Assembly (NCBI RefSeq): GCF_000531125.1
Contig: NZ_CBTK010000002.1
Location: 1 to 41,930 of the forward strand
Direction of reading: 5' to 3'
Length of the DNA: 41,930 nt
DNA from: Candidatus Contendobacter odensis Run_B_J11
GTDB lineage: Bacteria; Pseudomonadota; Gammaproteobacteria; Competibacterales; Competibacteraceae
Shown: positions 26,232-34,583 of the stretch, piece by piece
Layout: every line of letters begins with the position of its first letter
Position numbering within the stretch: position 1 is the first letter of the stretch
Made by a program: the position numbers and the translations under genes
The notes under the pieces: model-generated
Database searches by the model: none
The model's input: the letters and a program-made list of their open reading frames with translations, nothing else
Told to the model about the DNA's origin: nothing

Positions 26232-26887
26232 ATGGCTATATCCACGCCCACTTGATCGTCCAGATTTTAATTACCTTATGGGTCTGCTCTTTTACCCCTG
26301 TCAGCTTTGCTCAAGACAAGGACTGTCCCGAAGCCAGAGGCGTTTTTGGCAAACCGCTTGACTATAACGATCCCGCTATTCGCAAACCACACGGAGAATA
26401 CGGCGGAAAAACCTATCTAAGTATGGTTGAAAATGTACACTTCACTAGCAACGTAGAATCACTCAAGTCTGGTCAAACCAGTGGGGCTGATCCAATGGGC
26501 GACATCGCCTACACCCTCAATGCTTTTCCCAATCACCATCGTGCATTGTGGTCGGTCTCACGGTTACAATTCAAACAAGGGAAACCCACTAAGCCCTCCG
26601 CTGAATGCCTGCTCGAACGCGCCATTCGCTTCAGCCCAAAGGATGTTGCTGTTCGGGTCATTTATGGCGCTCATCTCCACAAAGCTGGGAAATTAAACGA
26701 GGCATTACAGCAATACTTGGCAGCCGAAAAAATCAACCCCAAATGGGCCGAATTACACAATAACATAGGCCTGCTATATTTTGATCTCAAACAATACGCC
26801 CAAGCCAAACAACACGCCCAACTGGCTTATCAGTTAGGGTACCCATTGCCAGGGCTACGCAACAAACTCAAACGGGTTGGACAGTAG
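26228..26887 (+). CDS. Secreted TPR-repeat protein
   Basis: 219 residues. Residues 9-28 form a hydrophobic signal segment ending SFAQD, so the protein is probably periplasmic. About residues 120-205 contain two to three TPR units (for example GAHLHKAGKLNEALQQYLAAE, shown here by its core KLNEALQQYL, and YFDLKQYAQAKQHAQ). TPR proteins often organise glycan polymerisation or export complexes. The gene is coupled to the GT2 upstream by ATGA. The region between the signal and the TPRs is not recognised. Confidence 0.78.
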   Translation: MNGYIHAHLIVQILITLWVCSFTPVSFAQDKDCPEARGVFGKPLDYNDPAIRKPHGEYGGKTYLSMVENVHFTSNVESLKSGQTSGADPMGDIAYTLNAFPNHHRALWSVSRLQFKQGKPTKPSAECLLERAIRFSPKDVAVRVIYGAHLHKAGKLNEALQQYLAAEKINPKWAELHNNIGLLYFDLKQYAQAKQHAQLAYQLGYPLPGLRNKLKRVGQ

Positions 26888-26915
26888 CCATAGCAATTGC
26901 ATTAGGAGTAAAACA

Positions 26916-27344
26916 ATGACTACTGCCTATGAACAGGACTATCACGCTTGGGCGCAACACAGCGCCCAACTGATTCGTCAGGGGCGGTTTGCGGAAATCG
27001 ACGCCGAGTATGTTGCCGAGGAGCTGGAGGACATGGGTGCCAGCAAAGAACGGGAATTGGAAAACCGGCTCGGCATCCTGTTGGCACACCTCCTGAAGTG
27101 GTGCTTTCAACCTGGGCGGCGCAGCAACAGTTGGCGATTGACGATTAAGGAACAGCGCCAGCGGATTGCACGATTGCTCCGTAAAAACCCCAGCCTCAAA
27201 GCCAGTCTCAGTGAAACTTACCGCGACGCTTATAGCGACGCAGTTTTGATGGCAGCCCGGGAAACCGGACTCTCCGAAGCGACTTTTCCCCAGGAAAATC
27301 CTTTCAACTGGGAACAAACTTCCGGCGATTATTGGCCTGAATAA
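26916..27344 (+). CDS. DUF29 family protein
   Basis: 142 residues from ATG 26916 with AGGAG eight bases before; the frame is open further upstream. The DUF29 pattern is clear: YEQDYHAWAQHSAQLIRQGRF, EEDMG-type EELEDMGASKERELENRLG, HLLKWCFQPGRRSNSW and the Ala-rich helix before FPQENPFNWE. The function of DUF29 is unknown; it is often multi-copy in cyanobacteria and proteobacteria near mobile genes. It ends one base from the convergent deacetylase gene. Confidence 0.85.
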   Translation: MTTAYEQDYHAWAQHSAQLIRQGRFAEIDAEYVAEELEDMGASKERELENRLGILLAHLLKWCFQPGRRSNSWRLTIKEQRQRIARLLRKNPSLKASLSETYRDAYSDAVLMAARETGLSEATFPQENPFNWEQTSGDYWPE

Positions 27345-27345
27345 T

Positions 27346-28350
27346 TCACGCCACCGGATAGGTTATCGTCCGGCGACTGAGAATCAGCCGCAGCCCAAAC
27401 AGCCATAGCGATTTATCCCACGGGGTGAAACGCGGCAACTGAAAAAAATCACTCTCGGCCGTCGCTGCACCCCAACTGGTGCTGAATGCCGCCTCGAAAC
27501 CTAGAGACTGTACCAACTCAACATGGTGGGCGTCATAATCATAGTGGGGAATACCATTAGGAAAGGCAAAAAATCGCACCGGCGCATCAATGATCCGTTG
27601 CAAATCTTCCCGCCCATCCACAATCTCCGCCCGCGCCGCCTCCAGCGTAATCTGCTTCAGAATGGGATGCGTCCGCGTATGACCCCCAATCTCCATACCG
27701 GCCTGATACAACTGGCGCACCTGAGCATCCGTCATCATCAAGTCGGTTGGCAATCCACCCGGCAACCGTTGCTCCATATCCCGCAAACAGGCGGCTCGGA
27801 GCGACGGTTCGAGCGCTTTGCTCTGCCTCAACAAGGGTCCCAATGCCCGCCGCCGCGACTCCAACGTCCGCACGTCAATTACCCCAAGACCCAACGGTGA
27901 AAAATCCAGAGTTTCACCTGGCCAACGGCGCACGATCTCAATGAGATCGTCATTCCACATTCGCCCACCATTCAGATACCCGCTGGCGATAAAAAATGTC
28001 GCTTTTAACCCCTGTTCCTGTAGCAGCGGCAATACCACCGTCGCATTGTCACGGTAGCCATCATCGAAGGTGATGGTGACGGTCTTGGGGGGTAAAGTGC
28101 CATCGCGCAACTGCCTCAACCCTTCGACCAGCGGCAACACCCGAAAGTACTTGCACAATAGCCGTAGCCGAGCACGGAACTGCTCGATAGTCATTTCATC
28201 CGGAATCAGCGGATCTGGTGCGGGTAGCACCCGATGGAAAATGAGCACCGACAAGTAATTACGCTTCCAACTTCCCGAAATGGCAGCGCGACTCGCCGCC
28301 AATAGCGTACGGAGAACTGGAGTAATTCTTTTCTCGGTCATAAACAGCAT
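27346..28350 (-). CDS. Polysaccharide deacetylase (NodB-type, CE4)
   Basis: 334 residues. TFDDGY at 94-99 supplies the catalytic and metal Asp pair; GGHTRTHP at 222-229 gives the two His ligands of the metal; FAFPNG near 265 is the later conserved block. CE4 enzymes remove N-acetyl groups from glycan amino sugars. No signal peptide is evident, but an N-terminal region of about 40 residues precedes the domain. It follows the O-ligase gene by four bases on the same strand, as in exosortase-type loci. M4 is an alternative start. Confidence 0.91.
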   Translation of the reverse strand: MLFMTEKRITPVLRTLLAASRAAISGSWKRNYLSVLIFHRVLPAPDPLIPDEMTIEQFRARLRLLCKYFRVLPLVEGLRQLRDGTLPPKTVTITFDDGYRDNATVVLPLLQEQGLKATFFIASGYLNGGRMWNDDLIEIVRRWPGETLDFSPLGLGVIDVRTLESRRRALGPLLRQSKALEPSLRAACLRDMEQRLPGGLPTDLMMTDAQVRQLYQAGMEIGGHTRTHPILKQITLEAARAEIVDGREDLQRIIDAPVRFFAFPNGIPHYDYDAHHVELVQSLGFEAAFSTSWGAATAESDFFQLPRFTPWDKSLWLFGLRLILSRRTITYPVA

Positions 28351-28354
28351 CTAA

Positions 28355-29707
28355 TCATTTAGGCGGAAGCGCGATGGGCGTCCGCACCGGTCGAGAAGTC
28401 ATCAGCGGATTGCGCACGATCCTGGAGAATCCAGTCGTGGGCTGTTGGGTCTTGGTTTCCATTGCCAACCGTTGCGCCGCTACTATCACCACCATCATAT
28501 AATACGGCAAATCAAAATAGGCCAGATTCAAAAATGCCCCGCCCACAAAATAACCGATCAATCCCACTCGAATCATGCGGCTGAGTTCTCCAATCCATTG
28601 CAGGGACGGCTCGCCAAGGCTCAGGCTACCGGCACTCCTAGCGGTGCGGAAAGTGAACCACCAAAATAACAGAAACAGGCTAAGCCCTATAAAACCATGC
28701 GAACCTAACACCTGAAAGTAGATACTATGCGCCACTAGCCGCAAGGAGGGATTAGGCGCGTAAATATTGTAGATCAAGTCGCTTTCCGTGATAAAACCTG
28801 CACCGAAAAACCGATCCTTGGCAATATTGATGGCCATCGTCCAAGCATTGATCCGGCCCATGGCTGAAGCATCTTCCTGGTAGCTGCCTATCGTCTCCAT
28901 CCGGGAAAACCATTCTGTCGGCATGAATAACATCATGAGTGGCAACACCATCAACAGTGCCACACCAAGCACTGCTTTATTCTTGCTGCGCCACCAGAGC
29001 ATCAGCGTCATTGCTATCATAGCGAGCAACGCTCCGCGTGAATGACTGCCCAAAGCAGAAAATGCACTCAACGCCATCATGGCGTATAAACCACGCCTGA
29101 CCCAAGTGCTGTACTTACCAAACCATTGCCTGTTATCTTGGCAGGCAAGATAATACATCAGAGGAATAGTCGTAATCAACGCCAAAGCCAGTTCATTGTT
29201 GCCCTCAATATAGGAAGAGGGCGGTCCCCAAACCCGATACGCACCACCCGACAGGATGGTGAAAATGCCACCTTTAGTTCCAAAGTAACCGAGCGAAAGT
29301 ACTACGATCCAGACCAGCAGATTGATTTGCTCCCGGGTTCGAATAATCGCCATGGCTACCAGTGTCATAACCAAGATTTTGAGAATCTTGACGTACATTT
29401 CCATGCTCTCTGCCGGTAGTATGGCAGCGAGTGTTGTAGCGCCCATCCAAGTGATAAAAAAAATAAGTATCATACTTGGGGCTACTACCGGAAACCGCAG
29501 TCGGTCGCGTGAGAAGATCATGCCGGTAAAAGTAGCCAGCGCTGCCATCTGTGCAAAAGGCAGATCATAGGCAAACCCCCAGCCGAGGCGGTGGGGATTC
29601 ATCAGGCTAATCCATATCCAGGTCAAGATGCCTACATAAGGGCGTTTCAACGCCCATATACATCCGACGATGGCTATAATCAAAACTGTGATATCGCGTA
29701 ATGGCAT
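28355..29707 (-). CDS. O-glycosylation ligase, exosortase-A type (Wzy/WaaL-like)
   Basis: 450 residues with about ten to twelve hydrophobic helices. The N-terminus has ALKRPYVGILTWIWISLMNP then HRLGWGFAYDLPFA, which I recognise as the family of putative O-glycosylation ligases tied to exosortase A systems. The large periplasmic loop contains SHSRGALLAM, like the Wzy_C region of O-antigen ligases. It would move an assembled glycan from the lipid carrier to a protein or lipid acceptor in the periplasm. The exosortase itself is not in the window. Coupled to the deacetylase and preceded by 151 bases of non-coding DNA. Confidence 0.88.
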   Translation of the reverse strand: MPLRDITVLIIAIVGCIWALKRPYVGILTWIWISLMNPHRLGWGFAYDLPFAQMAALATFTGMIFSRDRLRFPVVAPSMILIFFITWMGATTLAAILPAESMEMYVKILKILVMTLVAMAIIRTREQINLLVWIVVLSLGYFGTKGGIFTILSGGAYRVWGPPSSYIEGNNELALALITTIPLMYYLACQDNRQWFGKYSTWVRRGLYAMMALSAFSALGSHSRGALLAMIAMTLMLWWRSKNKAVLGVALLMVLPLMMLFMPTEWFSRMETIGSYQEDASAMGRINAWTMAINIAKDRFFGAGFITESDLIYNIYAPNPSLRLVAHSIYFQVLGSHGFIGLSLFLLFWWFTFRTARSAGSLSLGEPSLQWIGELSRMIRVGLIGYFVGGAFLNLAYFDLPYYMMVVIVAAQRLAMETKTQQPTTGFSRIVRNPLMTSRPVRTPIALPPK

Positions 29708-29858
29708 CTGAGAAATCCACTGATTTATGCTACATACAACCTATAAGGTTATACTGAGAACTTTCAGCTACATCACTTGGGTTGGGTGGAGCTTCAATGT
29801 TGGATTATTCAAAACCCATGGCTATCGAAATGAGTAGAATACCGATTGCCATATTGGC

Positions 29859-31220
29859 TCAACTCACTATTCGACTCACTACGTACCGATACTTACCCGA
29901 CTTCTCCGCTGGAATCTCGCTAACCTGCTCCACCTGCACCTCAACATTCTGTCCAAGCCGCTGTTTGAAACCCTGCACGATGCGTTGCTCCTGCGCGGGG
30001 TCAAAATTCGTGTTGAATACCACCTGCACCACAGTCCGCTCCAACGATTCCTGCACAATCTTGAAAGCCTCAACCCCCGGCAAATCCCGCAAGATATAAA
30101 CCAATGCCAGCCCGTGCATTACGGTTCCATCCGCCGCGACTACAAAGTCGGTAGTCCGTCCCTGAATCTCGCGCAACAACGGCAAACCCCGCCCACAGGA
30201 ACACGGTTGGTCGTCCAATACGGCAATATCCCCGGTACGATACCGAATAAAAGGAAAATCGCCCGTTGCCAGATGAGTTACCACAATTTCACCCGCCTCA
30301 CCCGGCGGCAACACCGTGCCATCAGCACCGACAATCTCAACGATCATGTCCTCGGCGGTAATGTGCATTCCACCCGCTGGGCATTCATGGGCAATAAACC
30401 CGGCATCGCGCCCGCCATAGCCATTTGCGACTCGACAACCAAAAATCTCAGCGATAGCGGCTTTTTGATCGTCATACAGCCGTTCCGAAGTGACAAAAGC
30501 CACTCGAATCCCTAAATCATCCATTCGTTGTCCACGTTTGCGGGCATGTTTGGCAATAAAGCTCAAGGCTGAGGGATAACCAAACAACATCGATGGCCGA
30601 CGAGCGCGGATTCGGGCAATAAAATAATCCAGTTTGGCCTCTGACATTTCAAACGCCGGTAACAACTCGGTACGTAATAGTTGGTCACGGAGCGCTTTAA
30701 CGCGATCCTGCCGGGTCAACTCAATGGGCGAACCCCACACCACGATCTCCGGGTCACCAATATCTACCCCCCACCAGCGGGTCGCCCGCCACTTGGCAGC
30801 TACATCGTGACTTACCCGTTCCTTGCCGATAAAGAAAATCAGCGGTTGGCCACTGGAACCCCCGGTATTGAACCGCGCCAAACCCCGTGCATCCTCAGCT
30901 TTGAACTCATCGAGTTGGACGCGAATCAGTTCTTTAGTCAAAAAGGGCAGTTTTTGCAAAGCAGATAAATCGGTTACTGCCGTCGGATCAAACCCTGTTT
31001 CTGCAAATAAACGGCGGTAATAAGGCACCTTGGTTCCGGCGCGAATCAGCAGCTTCCGCAATGATTGCAACTGCCCGTCACGCAGTCGCTCCACATCCCA
31101 CCATTGGCTCGCTTCCAAAAGCCGATGAGCCCGCACGGTATCATGGCCTTTCAGGTACTCATGAAATGGAAAGAGAACGCCAGCAATGAACTGAGTCTGA
31201 AGTTGAAATGTTTTCATCAA
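29859..31220 (-). CDS. CapK/PaaK-like AMP-forming ligase
   Basis: 453 residues. The adenylation P-loop NTGGSSGQP lies at 118-126, the NGYGGRDAG motif around 268 and YRTGDIAVLDD near 352, followed by a Cys-x-Cys pair (PCSCGRG). This is the phenylacetate-CoA ligase-like family that includes CapK proteins of capsule and exosortase-type loci. It likely activates a carboxylic acid for transfer to the glycan; the substrate is unknown. Its ATG overlaps the stop of the TA gene upstream (ATGA). A degraded copy of its first codons lies at 31553-31681. Confidence 0.89.
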   Translation of the reverse strand: MMKTFQLQTQFIAGVLFPFHEYLKGHDTVRAHRLLEASQWWDVERLRDGQLQSLRKLLIRAGTKVPYYRRLFAETGFDPTAVTDLSALQKLPFLTKELIRVQLDEFKAEDARGLARFNTGGSSGQPLIFFIGKERVSHDVAAKWRATRWWGVDIGDPEIVVWGSPIELTRQDRVKALRDQLLRTELLPAFEMSEAKLDYFIARIRARRPSMLFGYPSALSFIAKHARKRGQRMDDLGIRVAFVTSERLYDDQKAAIAEIFGCRVANGYGGRDAGFIAHECPAGGMHITAEDMIVEIVGADGTVLPPGEAGEIVVTHLATGDFPFIRYRTGDIAVLDDQPCSCGRGLPLLREIQGRTTDFVVAADGTVMHGLALVYILRDLPGVEAFKIVQESLERTVVQVVFNTNFDPAQEQRIVQGFKQRLGQNVEVQVEQVSEIPAEKSGKYRYVVSRIVS

Positions 31221-31576
31221 CCCGCCTGGCTATGTAATTGGAGTCCAAGTGCCCGCATCGCTTTGAGTACCGTACTCAATCGGGGGTCATCCTCCGTAGT
31301 CAAAATATCATGCAGATTTTGGTGCCCTGAATCGGTTTGCAAAGGGGTTCCCCCCATGCCTTTAGCGCGAGCGATATCATCCAGAACTGCGGTGATCAGC
31401 GCAGCATCGCCATCTTCAAGCGCGGCATCCAGGTAAAAAGCCATATCCGATTCATTTTCAAGATGTTCTGCCGCATCCCACCGGCGGAGTTCAAGTTTAC
31501 TCATTGCTCGCGCTGGTCGATCCCACAGCCGGTCAAACCAGTCAACAAACTCATCAGTCTGACGAATTTCGATCAA
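31217..31576 (-). CDS. HI1419 toxin fragment fused in frame to HI1420-type antitoxin
   Basis: 119 residues. The first 24 (MIEIRQTDEFVDWFDRLWDR plus four) are the beginning of a HI1419-type RelE/ParE toxin. At Met25 (31504) the antitoxin starts: MSKLELRRWDAAEHLENESD, AFYLDAALEDGDAALI and ARAKGM, ending STVLKAMRALGLQL. Normal toxins are about 100 residues, so most of the toxin is deleted, and the remaining start codon and ribosome site (AAGGAGG) now drive the antitoxin. The helix-turn-helix region (residues about 75-95) is diverged. The 3' end overlaps the capK start by four bases, so the antitoxin translation is coupled to capK. Confidence 0.8.
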   Translation of the reverse strand: MIEIRQTDEFVDWFDRLWDRPARAMSKLELRRWDAAEHLENESDMAFYLDAALEDGDAALITAVLDDIARAKGMGGTPLQTDSGHQNLHDILTTEDDPRLSTVLKAMRALGLQLHSQAG

Positions 31577-31681
31577 TGATCCTCCTTAAAAACCGGCGAA
31601 CCCACACGGTATCATATCCTTTCAAGCGTTCATGGAGTGGAAAGAGAACGCTTTCTACTAGCTTGGTATAAAAATTATCAC
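31553..31681 (-). pseudogene. capK-like 5' remnant
   Basis: A GTG-started frame encodes IFYTKLVESVLFPLHERLKG then YDTV, the beginning of a CapK-type protein, and then runs out of frame to a stop after 42 residues. Its bases 31601-31651 match 31130-31180 of the intact capK at 42 of 51 positions. It begins 11 bases after the GT4 stop, exactly where an operon gene would start. It is thus a decapitated first capK, cut by the TA gene. Confidence 0.75.
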
Positions 31682-31691
31682 TATTCACTTT

Positions 31692-32804
31692 TCAGTCCTG
31701 TTTTCTACTTTTACCCTGTAACACACCGGCGTAAGCTGAAAACCATTGTTCCTGCACTTTCGACCAAGCGTAATTCTGCACAAGCGCTAACCCGTTTAGC
31801 CGCAAACTTGCTGCCAAAACGGGATCTCTCAGTATTCGCGTTGCCGCCTTCGCCATTGCCTCGGCATCACCCGGATCAACCAACAGGGCAGTTTGACCCT
31901 CCTCAACCAGACAAGGAATTCCACCGACGTTGGTACTTACAATCGGCACTCCACAAGCCAATGCTTCAAGTAACGAAATCGGCATATTATCTGCCAAGCT
32001 GGGATTGAGCAACAAATCCACGCTGCGATATAACTCAGCCATTTGTGCATTATCCAGCCGTCCAGTAAAAGTCACGGACTTAGCAATCCCAAGCCTATCG
32101 GCCAGCTTTCCCAACTCGAAACATAAAGGCCCGGAGCCTGCCACACTCAACTTTGCACTTGGAAAATTCTTTTTCAGTAAAACAAAAGCCATCAAAGCAG
32201 TAGCAATATCATAAATAGGCTCCAGATTGCGCGCCACCAGCAAGTGTAATTCCCGATCATGCTGAACTTCACTAGGATAAAAATGCTGTAGATCAATAAT
32301 ATTAGGTACAATCTTGGTTTTTATCTCACGCCGGGCAAAAATAGCTTCCAGAAAACCGGAGGGAACTACTACTAGATCCGCTTTAACAATAGTAGGTCGA
32401 ACCCAACGCCAAGCACGGCTAAAAAAAAATTCTGCTTCTCCACCGTGATAATTGATGACTACTGGTACTCCTCGCAGCCATCCTATCCAAACTACCGGAG
32501 TTACGAATAAATGCCATGACCAGCCAGAATTCGCCATAACATGCATCAAGTCTACTCGCCCCGCTACTTGCCACAACTTTAATAGATAAGGTGCTAGACG
32601 GAATACAGCACGAATGATTGGAACCTGACTGATCCAAATGGGGCGATAGGGTAAATTAACCTGCACTAATTCAACATGCAGCCCTGACTCTTGGAGTAAG
32701 CGGGCTAATTGTCGAGTTTGATTTGCCATACCGCCTGAAGGAGGGGGCAAGGGACCTACTAGGGCGATAGGCAGATGATTGAATACCGGGTTGTCTGCCA
32801 TCAC
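31692..32804 (-). CDS. Glycosyltransferase family 4
   Basis: 370 residues. It shows the GT4 loop VGPLPPPSGGMANQTRQLA, LVVPSGFLEAIF, VARNLEPIYDIATALMAF and LADNMPISLLEALACGVPIV with NVGGIPCLVEEGQTALLV. It is a retaining GT of the type seen with CapK in exosortase-associated loci. It overlaps the upstream Rpn gene by four bases and is followed by the capK remnant. The sugar is unknown. Confidence 0.92.
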   Translation of the reverse strand: MMADNPVFNHLPIALVGPLPPPSGGMANQTRQLARLLQESGLHVELVQVNLPYRPIWISQVPIIRAVFRLAPYLLKLWQVAGRVDLMHVMANSGWSWHLFVTPVVWIGWLRGVPVVINYHGGEAEFFFSRAWRWVRPTIVKADLVVVPSGFLEAIFARREIKTKIVPNIIDLQHFYPSEVQHDRELHLLVARNLEPIYDIATALMAFVLLKKNFPSAKLSVAGSGPLCFELGKLADRLGIAKSVTFTGRLDNAQMAELYRSVDLLLNPSLADNMPISLLEALACGVPIVSTNVGGIPCLVEEGQTALLVDPGDAEAMAKAATRILRDPVLAASLRLNGLALVQNYAWSKVQEQWFSAYAGVLQGKSRKQD

Positions 32805-33898
32805 ATCCCCGCTATTTCACCCAGCCGCACCAGCCAAACCGCGCCATCCGGGCACTCCAGCAGCAGTTCCCCCAATGCCTCAAACTGCTCTGATTGCTGA
32901 ATCCGCGCCAGCAATGGCGTACTTGGTTCCGCCACTGGAGCGCCAAACCGTTTGTGGATTTGGCGCAGTAACAACCGGCGTTCCGCTTCCAAGCCCTGTT
33001 GCAAGCCCTGTTGCAAGCCCTGTTGCAAGCCTTGTTGCAAACCCTGTTGCAAACCCTGTTGCAAGCCCTGTTGCAAACCCTGTTGCAAACCCTGTTGCAA
33101 GCCATCCTGCTTCCATTGTTCGGTCCACTCCACCACTCGTTCCGCTAACATCGCCCGCATCTCCTCTAAATCATGCAATTCTGGTAACTCGACTCCCGGC
33201 AGCCGAGTCTTGAGAAACACCTGCTTGAGCCAGATTAAAAAAGCCTGTCGCAACAAGTGCTGTTCCGGGGCGCGCAGCCAGTCGGCTAATGCCACTAATA
33301 CTTCCTGCACCTGCGTCGGGCCACGACTCTGCTCCAATCGGAACAGCGCCGCCACCAGATTGCGTTGCGTCGCTAAATACGCATCGGCATAGGCACTCTC
33401 ATCGATCAACAAATAGCGCAGTTGCGGACGGTAACTGATCAGTGCGGCGGGACCGTCCCCCATTAGTCCAGCTATCTCGGTAGGTGCTGTCCAGCGCACC
33501 CGGCCATTGTACAGCACTACCGGCAATACCGGCGGCAATACCGGCGGCAATGTTCCATTTGGAGCCAGTTGCCGGGTCTGGATTAAATCCTGATAAAACA
33601 ATCCCAGGTAGCTTAACAACCGCACCGCCATGTAACGCTGCACACTGGATTGAAATTCCAGCAGAATGTAGATGTACAGCCAGTCCGATCCCCAACGCAG
33701 CCGCCAGATGACATCATTACGCCGCTCCTGTAACCCATCGCTGACGAACACTGTCGGATACTTTTCCAGAGTGCTGAAGTCGAGTTCAGCAATCCACGGC
33801 TCGGGCACAAAGCCGCACAACAAATCCCGAATCATTTCGGGATGGGAGAACAACCGCTTATGTCCGTGATCGTGATCCGTCATTACCTTCGTTGCCAC
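32801..33898 (-). CDS. Rpn family recombination-promoting nuclease (YhgA-like)
   Basis: 365 residues. The N-terminal PD-(D/E)XK-type core is visible: SDGLQERRNDVIWRLRWG followed by YIYILLEFQSS, giving the Asp and the E-x-Q pair. The middle is helical. Residues about 268-303 are nine QQGL repeats; the end LLLRQIHKRFGAPV matches the fragment at 15039-15452. Rpn proteins promote recombination and can degrade DNA; many are horizontally spread. It reads divergently from the MazE gene with a 59-base gap. The repeat tract is 12 bp long per unit, so length changes keep the frame. Confidence 0.88.
   Translation of the reverse strand: MATKVMTDHDHGHKRLFSHPEMIRDLLCGFVPEPWIAELDFSTLEKYPTVFVSDGLQERRNDVIWRLRWGSDWLYIYILLEFQSSVQRYMAVRLLSYLGLFYQDLIQTRQLAPNGTLPPVLPPVLPVVLYNGRVRWTAPTEIAGLMGDGPAALISYRPQLRYLLIDESAYADAYLATQRNLVAALFRLEQSRGPTQVQEVLVALADWLRAPEQHLLRQAFLIWLKQVFLKTRLPGVELPELHDLEEMRAMLAERVVEWTEQWKQDGLQQGLQQGLQQGLQQGLQQGLQQGLQQGLQQGLQQGLEAERRLLLRQIHKRFGAPVAEPSTPLLARIQQSEQFEALGELLLECPDGAVWLVRLGEIAGM
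32990..33097. repeat. 12-bp coding tandem repeat (nine units)
   Basis: Nine units of the form CAAGCCCTGTTG or CAAACCCTGTTG lie end to end within the Rpn gene and encode QQGL on the reverse strand. A few third-position changes show that the array is not very recent. The tract can expand or contract without frameshift. Confidence 0.95.
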
Positions 33899-33912
33899 TC
33901 AAGCGCAGTCTT

Positions 33913-33946
33913 ATAGTAAGATAGTAAGGAAGTCATTTACCCTTAC
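33913..33946. promoter_or_regulatory. Repeats between rpn and mazE: probable operator
   Basis: ATAGTAAG occurs twice in tandem (33913-33920, 33921-33928). GTAAGG (33924-33929) and CCTTAC (33941-33946) form an inverted repeat with an 11-base gap, 12 bases before the MazE ATG. AbrB/MazE antitoxins bind such symmetric sites, so this is a likely autoregulatory operator. Confidence 0.45.
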
Positions 33947-33957
33947 CGGAAACCACT

Positions 33958-34188
33958 ATGACGGCTATTGCTAAAATCACCGCCAAGGGTCAAACCACAG
34001 TCCCACGGGAGATCCGCGCCTTCCTGCAGATCCAGCCGGGCGATTTGATCGCCTGGGAGGTCGACGGTGATGATCGCGTTGCAGTTCGTCGAGTACAACC
34101 TCTTGATCTGGCTTATCTTCAAGCCGTTCAGGCTACGCTGGGCGAGTGGGCGTCCGCTGGAGACGAGGACGCTTATCGTGATCTTTGA
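33958..34188 (+). CDS. MazE/AbrB-type antitoxin
   Basis: 76 residues. The SpoVT/AbrB swapped-hairpin fold is clear: AIAKITAKGQTTVPREIRAF, then QPGDLIAWEVDGDDRVAVRR. The C-terminal tail LGEWASAGDEDAYRDL is acidic and would mask the toxin. It binds DNA and neutralises the MazF-type toxin encoded next, whose GTG start lies inside this gene (11-base overlap). The pair lies in the glycan locus between the Rpn gene and the asparagine-synthetase-like gene. Confidence 0.92.
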   Translation: MTAIAKITAKGQTTVPREIRAFLQIQPGDLIAWEVDGDDRVAVRRVQPLDLAYLQAVQATLGEWASAGDEDAYRDL

Positions 34189-34510
34189 TCGTTTCGACGT
34201 GGTGCGCGTACCCTTTCCCTTCACTGATCAGCCGGCGCACAAACATCGACCGGCACTGATCCTCTCGCCCGCCGCCTTTAATCAACCCGCCGGACATAGC
34301 GTCATGGCAATGATCACCTCGGCGCAGCATTCCGCTTGGCCCCTGGACAGCGTTATCACCGACCTTGCTACAGCGGGTTTGCCTGCGCCATCCATTGTGC
34401 GCTTCAAACTTTTTACTCTCGATCATCGCCTCGTACTCGGTGTGCTCGGCCACCTGGCCCACACGGATCAGAACCGTATTCGCGCGGCGCTCACCTGCTT
34501 GTTGGCCTGA
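34178..34510 (+). CDS. MazF/PemK-type toxin
   Basis: 110 residues from GTG 34178. The family start FDVVRVPFPFTDQPAHKHRP gives the conserved RP motif, followed by LILSPAAFN and TSAQHSAWPLDSVI, and SIVRFKLFTLDHRLV with the Arg and the acid/hydroxyl positions expected of an mRNA interferase. The frame extends upstream, but only the GTG gives the normal length. Complete in appearance, so the TA pair may be active. Confidence 0.9.
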   Translation: MIFDRFDVVRVPFPFTDQPAHKHRPALILSPAAFNQPAGHSVMAMITSAQHSAWPLDSVITDLATAGLPAPSIVRFKLFTLDHRLVLGVLGHLAHTDQNRIRAALTCLLA

Positions 34511-34583
34511 AACAGGTCGATGATCCAAACTGAATCCCTATCGCATCATGCCCACAATCTCACCAAACCTGAATGTCAATTCC

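Noticed and set aside
32952-33392. A forward frame with many Cys-Lys-Pro repeats (CCKP)
   Set aside because: The apparent cysteine-rich repeat is only the antisense reading of the QQGL repeat tract of the Rpn gene.
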